Shown piece after piece: positions 46,421-55,349 of a stretch of DNA of 64,000 bases; position 1 is the stretch's first letter; every line of letters starts with the position of its first letter. The notes under the pieces were generated by a model, which worked only from the letters and a program-made list of their open reading frames with translations, was not told the DNA's origin and searched no databases. The stretch spans positions 372,001-436,000 of the forward strand of contig WLXD01000002.1 of NCBI GenBank assembly GCA_012103255.1. Reading direction: 5' to 3'. Both the position numbers and the translations under genes were made by a program. Origin of the DNA: Acidobacteriota bacterium (GTDB taxonomy: Bacteria > Acidobacteriota > UBA890 > WLXD01).

Positions 46421-47311
46421 ATGCGCATTGAGATCAACGACCTGACAAAACGGTACTCGCGCGGGGCCGTGCCGGCTCTCGACGGTCTCAATCTATCAAT
46501 CGATCGCGGGACTTTCGGCCTGCTGGGTCCGAACGGTGCTGGCAAAACGACCCTGATCCGGATCCTGTCGACGCAGTTGTCGCCCACCGCCGGAACCGTG
46601 ACGATCGACGGGCTCGACCTGTCGCGGCAGCGTGCGGAGGTGAGATCGCGCCTCGGATATCTACCGCAGGCCTTCGGCGCCTACCCAAGTCTCACTGCCT
46701 TCGAGTTTCTCGACTACGTCGGACGGCTCGCCGGCATGCACAAGCGCCGCGCACGTCACGAGCGGATCGAGGAGGCACTGGAAGACGTCGGCCTCACCAA
46801 GGTGAGGGATCGGCGCTCGGGCACGTTCTCCGGAGGAATGCTCCGTCGCCTCGGCATCGCTCAGGCAGTGCTGGCGAACCCTGATTTCCTGATCGTCGAT
46901 GAACCCACCGTCGGCCTCGACCCCGAGGAGCGACTTCGGTTCCGCGCCCTGCTATCGCGCCTGAGCCGTGATCGGGCGATCCTGATCTCGACTCACATCG
47001 TGGGCGACGTCTCGAGCACATGTGAAGAGATCGGCGTGCTGGATCGAGGCAAACTCCGTTATCTCGGAGCGCCCGAGGGCCTGGTGAGCGTGGCCGACGG
47101 GAAGGCCTGGGAGGTCACCGTGGACGACGCCGGCTTCATCGAAATGTCGGAGCGTTTCCACGTGGTCGGCGTGGTCCCAGACGGCGACGCGCTGGCCCTC
47201 CGCATGGTGGGCGATGCGGAGCCGCCGGCTGGTGCGTCTCCAGTCGCCCCCAATCTTGAAGACGCCTACGTCTACTTCATCGAATCCGAGATCGACGGGA
47301 CGGCAGCATGA
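46421..47311 (+). CDS. ABC transporter ATP-binding protein
   Basis: 296 residues with a complete nucleotide-binding domain: Walker A GPNGAGKTT (36-44), Q-loop YLPQ (Gln83), signature FSGGM (136-140), Walker B FLIVDE (156-161) and switch His192. The C-terminal about 80 residues (AWEVTVDDAGFIEMSERFHVV...APNLEDAYVYFI) match the tail of ATPases that serve large ABC-2 permeases. It is a clear paralogue of the ATPase domain fused to the RND protein at 37209: the same LEDAYV ending and the same RLRFR/RIRFR-LLxRLS segment. Its stop overlaps the next gene (ATGA), so it should power the permease at 47308. Confidence 0.93.
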   Translation: MRIEINDLTKRYSRGAVPALDGLNLSIDRGTFGLLGPNGAGKTTLIRILSTQLSPTAGTVTIDGLDLSRQRAEVRSRLGYLPQAFGAYPSLTAFEFLDYVGRLAGMHKRRARHERIEEALEDVGLTKVRDRRSGTFSGGMLRRLGIAQAVLANPDFLIVDEPTVGLDPEERLRFRALLSRLSRDRAILISTHIVGDVSSTCEEIGVLDRGKLRYLGAPEGLVSVADGKAWEVTVDDAGFIEMSERFHVVGVVPDGDALALRMVGDAEPPAGASPVAPNLEDAYVYFIESEIDGTAA

Positions 47312-50300
47312 GCGGTTTGCGAGGCTTGCTGAGTGTGGCGCGCTACGAGCGGACGCTGTTGATGCGCACTACGCGGTACCGCGTGCTGGGCGCGGCGGGC
47401 ATCGGCATTCCGATCTTCATCGGCGTGATCCTCGCGATTGCCGAGGCCCGCGGTGGAGAAGCAGGAACGATGTTCGGGGTCGGCGCGTTCGTCCCCTTCT
47501 ACGTCTACAGCTTCTTGCAGACCGTTGTGATCGCCTTCATCGCCGGCGACTTCCGCGCGGCCGACGAACGAGCACAGGTCTACGAAGTGATCGCCGTGCG
47601 TCCGCTGTCTACGACTCAGCTCGTGGTCGGCAAGTACCTGGGTATCCTGCAGGGGCTCATGGTGCTGAGCTTCGCGGTGATGGGGGTAACAGTCCTCGTG
47701 CAGGCGGCGAAGCTCAGCGTTCTGGGTACGCCGTTCCGGCTGGAGCCTTATCTGGGCTATCTCCTGCTCATGAACCTGCCCGGGCTTATCTACATGACCG
47801 CGCTGACGTTCTGTCTTGGAGCCATCCTTCGCAACCGGACCGCGGCGGCCCTCGTCGCTCTGGCCTACGCGCTGGGCTGTCTGATCTTCCTGGGCGAACG
47901 CTACGGCGGAGTCTTCGACTACGGCGCCTTCTACGCCCCGCTGTTCTACTCCGACATTCTCGGATTCGGCGATCTCTCCCGTGTAATCGAGCTACGACTG
48001 CTCTACATGGCGTTGGCTGTGGCGCTTCTCGGGCTGGCTGTGGAGCGGTATCCGCGTCTGGCGCAGGCCGGACTGTGGCGCTGGGGTGGTCGAGTCGTCG
48101 CGCTGGCCGCGCTCGCCGTCTGCGTCGGCATCGGGTTTGGCATCCAGCGTTCCGACGAGGCCAGTCAGGCCGAACGTGTCGATTTCCTACGAGCGCACGT
48201 GACCCGTGCCGCAGAACCCATCGCGTCGCTCGTTCACTACGACATGAGCCTGCAGCTGCACACCGAGCAAGCACCGCTCGTCGCCGACGTTCGGTTGCGT
48301 GTTGGCAACACGCACGACGTCGCTCTCGGCCAGGTGGTGGTGAGCCTCAACTCCGGACTCACAGTCGACTCGATCGCCGACAACGCCGGCTCGCCCCTGG
48401 ACTTCGAACACGACGGATCGGTGCTCGCGATCACCCTCGGCGCGCCGCTCGAACCCGGTGCTGAAACTCAGCTTCGCCTGAAGTATGCCGGCGACATCGA
48501 CCGCAACGGCTTTGATCTCATTCGCACCGCGCCACGCCGCGACCGATCAGATGGGCCGCTGCGGATGCCGCAGCTGACATCGTGGATCCGCGAAGACACC
48601 GTCTTCCTCCCCGCACGGGCGGGCTGGTACCCACGTGCCGGAGTTGACTACGGCTACGACGAGCCGCCGGCACCGTCCTTTGCGACGGCCAACATCGAGG
48701 TCGACTCTCCGGCGGACATGCGAATCGTCACGCAGGGCTCACCGTCCTCGCCCGACTCGGCCTCTTCGAATACCGGCTCGCGCAGAACCAGTCTCTTCAC
48801 GGTCGATCGTCCGGTACCTGTCTTCACGCTCAATGGCGGGCGCTACAACGTGTACGAGGCTCGCATCGGCGGTGTCGACATGGCGCTCTACCTGTATCCC
48901 GAGCACATGACCGCTGTGTCCTTCTTTGACGATGCCGCGGACGAGGCGCGCGCCGCCCTGGAGCAGATGCTCGGGGCGATCGTTCGCGAGACCGGCCTCC
49001 CCTACCCGTACGAACGCCTCAATCTTGTTGAAGTGCCGCTGGTGGTGCAGTGGTACTACGAGGGTTGGCGCGAAGCGGGAGGCCTCACGGGCCCCGGCGT
49101 GCTCATGATCGAAGAGGACGTACTGACGTCGCAGAACCTGCAGCGCAGCTTCAACCGCCGCCAGCGCGGCGCCGACGGCGAGTTCGACGCCGCCGCGGTG
49201 AAACGCGACCTTTTCGTGCAGGAGATCTTCGAGCTGTTCATGAGCCCGGAGAGCGAACGCTATGGCATCTTCCGCAGCCCACTCGTGCAATTGTGGTCCT
49301 ACGACCGGGCATTCGTCGGCGACCGGTCCAATCTGCTCGAGCGCGCCATGCCGGTGTACCTGCAGCAGGACGTCGGCTCTGAAGTTCGATCGATGATGCT
49401 GTCCGGCGGGAATAGCCGTCCGCGAGGCCGCGAAGAATCGACCGTGGCCAGTGCAGAGATGCTCGCCGCCGTGAGCGACTCCGGCCAATCCCAGGCGCGA
49501 ACAGGCTCCGACTGGAACGCGGTGCTCGATGCCATGCAGAAAGAGACCTTCGCCGACATGAACCCGGATGCCGACCCCGAGCTGTATCGGTCAGTCGTCG
49601 ACGCCAAGGGTGTGTCCGTCTTCCGCATGATGCGCGCGGTGACCAGTTCCGACGCCTTCGTGAATGCCATCGAAGGATTCGCCGAGGAGTCACGCCACGA
49701 GGGCGTCGACTTTGACGATTTCGAAGCTGCCGTAGGTACAGACCAGGTCACCGCCGAAGGACCGAGCGCTGCCGAGTCCGACTCATCCGGCGAGCCCGAT
49801 ATGCAACGCCTCGTGCAGTCGTGGCTCGAAGGCACTGCCGTGCCCGGCTACACGATCACCCGCGCGAACGTTCGCAAGCTCGAGGATGGACGCGGCAATC
49901 CGGTGCATCAGGTGATCGTCCGGGTTCGCAATGGCGAGGCGGCACTCGGCTTCGTGCGCATCAACGCGATCGGGTTCGAGGATGAGGTATCGAAGGGCGT
50001 ACAGATCGAGGGCAACTCCGAGGTTGAGGTGGCATTGCTCATCGGCGACCGGCCCGCACGCGTCACCGTCGACCCCTTCTTCGCCAAGAACCGACGTTCG
50101 TTGGTTGCCCCGCTTCGTGTGCCCGACTTCATTCAACCCGACCAACCGGCCGAATACGTGCGTCTCGTGACGCAGGAGGCTTCGAACCTGGTCGAGATCG
50201 TGGTCGACAATGAGGACGAGGGCTTCTCGCTGCCGACTCGCCGCGTACAGCGTTACCTCCGGCCGGGCCTTCAGGGCGGAGGTTGGTGGGTCCGCTCCAC

Positions 50301-50736
50301 TCTGTTCTCCTATGGTCGGTACGCGAACAACTACCGGATGAAGAACGGCAGCGATGGCGCCGAACCAGCAATCTGGTCAGCGACCATGCCGCGCGAAGGC
50401 GAATATGACGTCGCCTACTACTTCCTGCCCGAGGCAACAGCCTGGGCACGCTCTGGGGTGTGGGGCCTCGCCTCGCGTATCGAGTTGACGATCCATCACC
50501 GGAACGAGGTCCACACCGTCGAACTCGATACCACCGAACTTAACGCCGGGTGGAACTTGCTCGGTCGCTTCGATTTCGAGGCCGGTGCCGAAGTTCGCGT
50601 GGAGCTCTCCGACAAGGCCAGTGGACGCCTGTACGCGGATGCCGTGCGATGGCGACTGGCCGACTCCGACCTCGTCTACGAGGAAGACGTCTCCCCCTGG
50701 GAGGTGCAGACGGGCTCACTCTCCGGGCGCCGCTAG
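47308..50736 (+). CDS. ABC-2 permease fused to a degenerate M1-peptidase-like domain and golvesin-like C-terminal domain
   Basis: 1142 residues. About 1-290 has seven membrane helices with the ABC-2 coupling stretch FRAADERAQVYEVIAVRPLS. About 300-780 resembles the N-terminal beta and catalytic domains of M1 aminopeptidases (LPARAGWYPRAG, YPYERLNLVEVPL, LLERAMPVYLQ). However, the zinc site HExxH is replaced by QEIFE at 638-642, so peptidase activity is not expected. The last about 130 residues (VELDTTELNAGWNLLGRFDF...RLYADAVRWRL) match the golvesin/Xly carbohydrate-binding-like domain. It appears to be a transporter with a large exterior binding module. Its stop shares CTAG with the stop of the convergent ADOP gene. 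Confidence 0.82.
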   Translation: MSGLRGLLSVARYERTLLMRTTRYRVLGAAGIGIPIFIGVILAIAEARGGEAGTMFGVGAFVPFYVYSFLQTVVIAFIAGDFRAADERAQVYEVIAVRPLSTTQLVVGKYLGILQGLMVLSFAVMGVTVLVQAAKLSVLGTPFRLEPYLGYLLLMNLPGLIYMTALTFCLGAILRNRTAAALVALAYALGCLIFLGERYGGVFDYGAFYAPLFYSDILGFGDLSRVIELRLLYMALAVALLGLAVERYPRLAQAGLWRWGGRVVALAALAVCVGIGFGIQRSDEASQAERVDFLRAHVTRAAEPIASLVHYDMSLQLHTEQAPLVADVRLRVGNTHDVALGQVVVSLNSGLTVDSIADNAGSPLDFEHDGSVLAITLGAPLEPGAETQLRLKYAGDIDRNGFDLIRTAPRRDRSDGPLRMPQLTSWIREDTVFLPARAGWYPRAGVDYGYDEPPAPSFATANIEVDSPADMRIVTQGSPSSPDSASSNTGSRRTSLFTVDRPVPVFTLNGGRYNVYEARIGGVDMALYLYPEHMTAVSFFDDAADEARAALEQMLGAIVRETGLPYPYERLNLVEVPLVVQWYYEGWREAGGLTGPGVLMIEEDVLTSQNLQRSFNRRQRGADGEFDAAAVKRDLFVQEIFELFMSPESERYGIFRSPLVQLWSYDRAFVGDRSNLLERAMPVYLQQDVGSEVRSMMLSGGNSRPRGREESTVASAEMLAAVSDSGQSQARTGSDWNAVLDAMQKETFADMNPDADPELYRSVVDAKGVSVFRMMRAVTSSDAFVNAIEGFAEESRHEGVDFDDFEAAVGTDQVTAEGPSAAESDSSGEPDMQRLVQSWLEGTAVPGYTITRANVRKLEDGRGNPVHQVIVRVRNGEAALGFVRINAIGFEDEVSKGVQIEGNSEVEVALLIGDRPARVTVDPFFAKNRRSLVAPLRVPDFIQPDQPAEYVRLVTQEASNLVEIVVDNEDEGFSLPTRRVQRYLRPGLQGGGWWVRSTLFSYGRYANNYRMKNGSDGAEPAIWSATMPREGEYDVAYYFLPEATAWARSGVWGLASRIELTIHHRNEVHTVELDTTELNAGWNLLGRFDFEAGAEVRVELSDKASGRLYADAVRWRLADSDLVYEEDVSPWEVQTGSLSGRR

Positions 50737-53477
50737 TCGTCCCGCAACGTCGACATTGGATCGACGCGTGCGGCCCTCCGCGCGGGTAGCCATGATGCCA
50801 ACGCCGCCACGGAAAGCAGAACCGCCGGGACAGCGCCAAAGCTGACCGGATCGAGCGGCGTTGTGTTGAACAGCAAAGTCTCGATCGCGCGAGCCGTCAT
50901 GAAGGCGCCCACCAGGCCAAGCACGGTGCCAAGGGCCACCGGAGCAAGCCCGGTGGCCAGCACGTGCCGGATCACACGAGAGCGGTCGGCCCCCAGGGCC
51001 ACGCGGATCGCCACGTTGCGCAGGTGCCGCGCTACATGAAATGCCACCACCCCGTAAACACCCAGCGCTGCCAGCAGCAGCGCCGTGAACGCAAACATCC
51101 CGATCAGGAGAGCCCGAAAGCGGGGCGCGCGGATGTTGTCGGCCAGCACCGTGTCCATCGTGCGGAAGTCGGAAGCCGGCAGATTCGGGTCAATGGCCTT
51201 CACTGCATCGCGAGCCGCGTCCACCAAGCTCAGCGGAGGCACCGTGGCGCGCACCACCACGTTGGCCCTTCCTCCGTGCCAGTACATGATCCCCTGTGGC
51301 AGGGACACGTACATCGCCGTCGTCGGACTCTCGTCGGGGCTCATGTGTTTGAGGTCCCTGACTACACCGATCACCCGCAGCGGCTCTTGGCGCCAGGTGA
51401 TGATCTGACGGCCCAGCGGGTCCTGGCCGGGCCACAATTCCTCCGCGAACGTCTCGTTGATCACGACGACGAACTCGGTCTCAGCGGTGTCCGTTTCTGT
51501 GAACCAGCGTCCGGCCGCCAGCCTCATCCCCATCGCTTCCAGGTAGCCCGGCATCACGGTTCGGGTCTGAGGACTCGAGCCGCCGTGGGCATTGGGTTCG
51601 GGCTGGTCCGCAGCGTAGGCCCCCATGCTGTCGAAGCTCCGCCCCAGGGGCAGAACATGGGTCGTACCCATCGCCACAACGCCGGGAACAGTAGCGAGCC
51701 GATCGCTCAGTTCCTGATAGAAGGCAGCGTGGTCCGCAACCTCGGAGTAGCTGGCGTACGGGAGCGTAATGTCGAACACGAGCGCGCCATCGGTCTGCAT
51801 GCCCAGGTCGACGTCCTCGAGGGCCGCGAAACTTCGTATGAGCAGCATCGCGCCCACCAGCAAGACCACCGCGAGCGCCACTTCGCCGACCACGAGAGCT
51901 CGTCGCGTTAGTGAGTCTTCCGCCGTGCCGCCAGTCCGGCCGCCGGCACGCAGAGCGGATTGCGGATCGGTGCGCAGCGCACGGCCGAGCGGGGCCAGGC
52001 CACAGATGACACCAGCCAACAAGCTCTCGAGGGCCGTAAACCCGAGCACCGTGAGGTCTATCGATACCTGTGCGGTCCGTGGCAAAGCACTGCCCGCCAA
52101 TCCGAGCAACACGCCCTGCAGGGCATAGGCCGTGAGCACGCCGAGCGTTCCTCCGCCAAGGGCAAGCAGCAGCCCCTCGACGAGATTCAACTGAAGGAGT
52201 CGAATCCGCGAGGCCCCGAGCGCCAGCCTGACAGCGGTCTCGCGACTCCGATCGGCAGCGCGCGACATCATCAAGCTCGCTACGTTGACAGCGGCGATGG
52301 TCAACAGCAGCGCCACCGCGCCGAGCAGCAACATCAACGAAGGTCGCGACTCACGCACCATGGTTTCGCGGATCGGGATGAGTTTCATGCCCTCGCCAGG
52401 CGAGTTCTGCTCCGGATACTCGGTCACGAGCCCCGCCATAAGAGCGTCTACCTCCGCGGCTGCAGCTTCGAGGGTCACCCCGTCGCGTAGCCTGCCAATC
52501 GCGATGTAGGAATCCGAGCCGCGGCTCGGCTGATCCTCGAGTGCCACACCCTCGTACCCGAGCGGCCGCCAGATCTGCGGGTCTCTCCAGGACATGCCCG
52601 ACAGAAGTGGATCCTCGAAGTCGGCGGGCGCCACCCCAACCACGGTGTGCGGATTGCCGTTGAGAGTCATGGTCGAGCCGACGGCCGCAGGGTCGCGGCC
52701 GAACTTGCGGGTCCACAACGCATGGCTCAATACCACCACCCGATCCTGGCCATCGCGGTCCTCCTCGGGAGCGAAGAACCGGCCAGCTGCTGGCTGAATT
52801 CCGAAGACGTCGAAGTACTGCACGTTGACCGTCGCACCGGCGACCCGCTCCGGCTCGCCCGTGCCCGTGATGCTGGCGCGCCACTCGTCGTATGCCGCGG
52901 CGGTCTCGAACGCATCCGACGCCTCGCGCACGTCGATGAAGTTGAGGTAGGCCAGTGTGCCGCCCTCCTCCTCAACGCCGTTATCCGTGCCCCAGAACAC
53001 CACGATACGGTCGGCGTCCTGGTAGCCCAGTGGTGTGATGAGCACACCGTTCACCAGGCTGAACATCGCCGTGTTCGCCCCGATGCCCATCGCCAGGGTG
53101 GCCAGCACGACGAGAGTGTAGGCGGGACTCTTGCTCAGGCTCACGAGAGCGTGACGGATATCGGTGCGAAGTGAAGACAAAGGCTGAGACCTGCGACGGG
53201 GAGGCGGAGGTGAAACGGAGAACGCGGGCGGCTCGCGACGCTCGCGGCGAGACTGTCGGAACAGATCGGCAAGGCTGAAGAGCAATACCGATACGACCCC
53301 GCGAAGCCCGCGATCGTGGTGGGCTCTCAAAGCGAGTTCCTCGAACATGGCGCGCAGGTCGGCCGAGATCAGCCGGCGAGACGCCCGCGGCAGCAGTACC
53401 TGGGCACGCGCGAACACCTCGGAGGCAAAACGCACGGACCCCGGCGAATTGGCAGGCGCTACAGCGGAGGCGTTCAC
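50733..53477 (-). CDS. ADOP family duplicated orphan permease (prefix type 2)
   Basis: 914 residues. A longer prefix (about 1-100) includes FARAQVLLPRASRRLISADL and a hydrophobic stretch GVVSVLLFSLADLF, then the first membrane segment (TLAMGIGANTAMFSLVNGVL). The first FtsX unit carries AAVNVASLMMSRAADRSRETAVRLALGAS, the second half carries VALAVVLLVGAMLLIRSF, and the end is WLPARRAARVDPMSTLRDD. Its ATG overlaps the PadR stop (ATGA) and its own stop overlaps the convergent gene by four bases. The substrate is unknown and no ATPase is fused or adjacent in its own operon. Confidence 0.92.
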   Translation of the reverse strand: MNASAVAPANSPGSVRFASEVFARAQVLLPRASRRLISADLRAMFEELALRAHHDRGLRGVVSVLLFSLADLFRQSRRERREPPAFSVSPPPPRRRSQPLSSLRTDIRHALVSLSKSPAYTLVVLATLAMGIGANTAMFSLVNGVLITPLGYQDADRIVVFWGTDNGVEEEGGTLAYLNFIDVREASDAFETAAAYDEWRASITGTGEPERVAGATVNVQYFDVFGIQPAAGRFFAPEEDRDGQDRVVVLSHALWTRKFGRDPAAVGSTMTLNGNPHTVVGVAPADFEDPLLSGMSWRDPQIWRPLGYEGVALEDQPSRGSDSYIAIGRLRDGVTLEAAAAEVDALMAGLVTEYPEQNSPGEGMKLIPIRETMVRESRPSLMLLLGAVALLLTIAAVNVASLMMSRAADRSRETAVRLALGASRIRLLQLNLVEGLLLALGGGTLGVLTAYALQGVLLGLAGSALPRTAQVSIDLTVLGFTALESLLAGVICGLAPLGRALRTDPQSALRAGGRTGGTAEDSLTRRALVVGEVALAVVLLVGAMLLIRSFAALEDVDLGMQTDGALVFDITLPYASYSEVADHAAFYQELSDRLATVPGVVAMGTTHVLPLGRSFDSMGAYAADQPEPNAHGGSSPQTRTVMPGYLEAMGMRLAAGRWFTETDTAETEFVVVINETFAEELWPGQDPLGRQIITWRQEPLRVIGVVRDLKHMSPDESPTTAMYVSLPQGIMYWHGGRANVVVRATVPPLSLVDAARDAVKAIDPNLPASDFRTMDTVLADNIRAPRFRALLIGMFAFTALLLAALGVYGVVAFHVARHLRNVAIRVALGADRSRVIRHVLATGLAPVALGTVLGLVGAFMTARAIETLLFNTTPLDPVSFGAVPAVLLSVAALASWLPARRAARVDPMSTLRDD

Positions 53478-53851
53478 TGGGAGTCACCGGCCGCAACCGC
53501 GGCGCGTCCGAGGGCCACGAGAGCCTCGAGACGTTTCGTTTCGGCTGCGAGCACCGCGCTCCCCTCGGGCGTGATCCGGAAGATGCGCTTGCCGCGCGGA
53601 TCATCGGTCGCCGGGTGCTCCTCGAGCAGGCCGGCTTCCGACATGCGCTGGAGCGCACCGTAGAGCGTGGCCGGCCATAGGCGCATTGAACCCTGGGTTC
53701 GAGCCTCCACCGACTCGCGAATCGCGTAGCCGTGATGATCCCCCGTGGCAACAGACAGCAGGATCTGGTGCCAGACAGGCTTCATGGGCACGTGTGTCTG
53801 GACGGTCGCGGCGAGTTCTTGTGCGGTTCGCATGCGGAGCCTCAGGGTCAT
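53474..53851 (-). CDS. PadR family transcriptional regulator
   Basis: 125 residues. The winged-helix landmarks are VWHQILLSVATGDHHGYAIRESV, recognition region RLWPATLYGALQRMSEAGLL and wing RIFRITPEGSAVL, followed by one helix. The first about 20 residues are extra, and translation could instead begin at Met7 or Met23. A perfect AT-rich dyad lies about 60 bases upstream (53911-53932). It is coupled to the ADOP by a four-base overlap. Its recognition region is of the non-EEG type. Confidence 0.88.
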   Translation of the reverse strand: MTLRLRMRTAQELAATVQTHVPMKPVWHQILLSVATGDHHGYAIRESVEARTQGSMRLWPATLYGALQRMSEAGLLEEHPATDDPRGKRIFRITPEGSAVLAAETKRLEALVALGRAAVAAGDSQ

Positions 53852-53910
53852 CCGGATCGTTGTGTTGTGGGGTTCTGAACGATTGGATGTCGTTTTATGG
53901 CTATTGGTTT

Positions 53911-53932
53911 ATAGATATAAAAATATATCTAT
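53911..53932. promoter_or_regulatory. AT-only inverted-repeat operator upstream of PadR
   Basis: ATAGATATA (53911-53919) and TATATCTAT (53924-53932) are perfect inverted repeats around AAAA. CTATT (53901-53905) and AATAG (53934-53938) form an outer pair with a nearly common centre. The site is almost free of G and C in a GC-rich genome and lies between the propeller stop (53991) and the PadR start (53851). Confidence 0.65.
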
Positions 53933-53990
53933 TAATAGCTAACTACGCCAGCCTCGTGATGTGGCAGGCGATCATCGCGCTGGACGCCGG

Positions 53991-55289
53991 CTAGCCCGTG
54001 ACGAGCCGATAGAGCTTCAGGCGGATCGCGCCAGAAACGTCTTCCGTCACTGCCAGCACCACGTCACCCCTGACGTGGATTGGCGTGTCCGTGCGCCAGT
54101 CGGCAGGGACATCCAGGGCGCCAAGGAATCGACCGTCTTCACCGAAGACGTCGTATACGAACGGCTGGCGCCAGCATGGCCGATTCAGATAGCCGTTCAG
54201 GTCTTCGGGATCGCTATCACATTCCTCCACCCGCTCACCGGCGAGCTCGCGCAGGACCCAGACGCGTCCGAGGTCGTCGAGTGTGACCCGGGCGTAGGAG
54301 CGCTTCACCATCGGCAGCTCCGCCTCCCAGACGAAATCCTGCCGCACCTCGCGCCAGAAGGCGATCAGTCGGTCGCGATACCAGTCGGCCTCATCGTCTT
54401 CGAGCGCGACCGGCGGAATGTCGCGGCGGACCTGAATCTCGGTACCATCAAGCGACCGGCGCCAGAATGCATACTCATGCCCCTCACCGAGCACGAGCTC
54501 ACCGGCCACGCTGAAGGTCCAGGTTCGCTGCGGCGAGAACGGAATCAGATGCACGCCTTGCATCCCCCGGGAGCGCCCTTGCACGACCGCGATCTCCAGC
54601 CCGCGTCGATCTTCGCTCACAAACGCAGGATCCGGCGTCGCCGGCAGCAGCACATGGTCTCCCGATCCCGCTGGCGATTGGTGCAGCATCGACCAGTTGA
54701 CCATGCCGGTGGCTGTACGCTCCTCGACGCGCGTGTAGACCCAGACTGTTCCGTCACGCTGCCAAACGGCCTGCCCGGCTCCACCCACACGCCAGTCGCG
54801 AACGAGTTGGCCATCGTCGATCGAAAACTCGTTCATGCGCTGCTGCGCTGTGTCGCGAACGAAGAGGCGGCCGTCGTCACCCAATCCAATCGCGGTCGGA
54901 GCGCGGAACTCACCGGGCCCTTCGCCGGGGCCGCCAACATCGAATCGGTGTCGCCCGTCGCGTCCGTAGACTCGCACCACTGCCGCCGCGCGATCGAGCA
55001 CGTAGATCTGCCCGGCATCCAACGCGAGTGCGCGGATGTCGGCAAAGACGTAGGCATCGTCGCCATCGATCGTTCCGATCGACAGCTCCTCGATCAGGCT
55101 CGGGGCGGTCCAAACCTGACCGCTCTCATTGACGACGGTCGTGACGGCGCCCTCGGTTGAGACGCTGCCGAGCCACTCCGAGTCGGACACCACCGCGCCG
55201 TCTTCTCCGCTACAGGCCGCGACACCCAACAAAACGAGCACAGACCAGTTCGCGAGCCGCGGACCGGTCTGTGCTCGATAGATCTTCAC
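53991..55289 (-). CDS. six-bladed beta-propeller lipoprotein (group B)
   Basis: 432 residues with lipobox GVAAC (Cys26). Typical blades include VVRVYGRDGRHRFDVGG followed by GEGPGEFRAPTAIGLGDDG, and DLGRVWVLRELAG. A late cysteine pair (EECDSDPEDLNGYLNRPCW) matches the propeller at 13594, which is also next to a PadR gene. It starts 60 bases after the M56 gene on the same strand and ends 139 bases before the PadR gene, so it may be the third gene of the BlaI/M56 operon. Ligand unknown. Confidence 0.83.
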   Translation of the reverse strand: MKIYRAQTGPRLANWSVLVLLGVAACSGEDGAVVSDSEWLGSVSTEGAVTTVVNESGQVWTAPSLIEELSIGTIDGDDAYVFADIRALALDAGQIYVLDRAAAVVRVYGRDGRHRFDVGGPGEGPGEFRAPTAIGLGDDGRLFVRDTAQQRMNEFSIDDGQLVRDWRVGGAGQAVWQRDGTVWVYTRVEERTATGMVNWSMLHQSPAGSGDHVLLPATPDPAFVSEDRRGLEIAVVQGRSRGMQGVHLIPFSPQRTWTFSVAGELVLGEGHEYAFWRRSLDGTEIQVRRDIPPVALEDDEADWYRDRLIAFWREVRQDFVWEAELPMVKRSYARVTLDDLGRVWVLRELAGERVEECDSDPEDLNGYLNRPCWRQPFVYDVFGEDGRFLGALDVPADWRTDTPIHVRGDVVLAVTEDVSGAIRLKLYRLVTG

Positions 55290-55349
55290 GTGGTCACCTT
55301 CGTTAGATCGAGCAGGTGTACCACATGGATGGTGGCGGTGGGACGGAGT

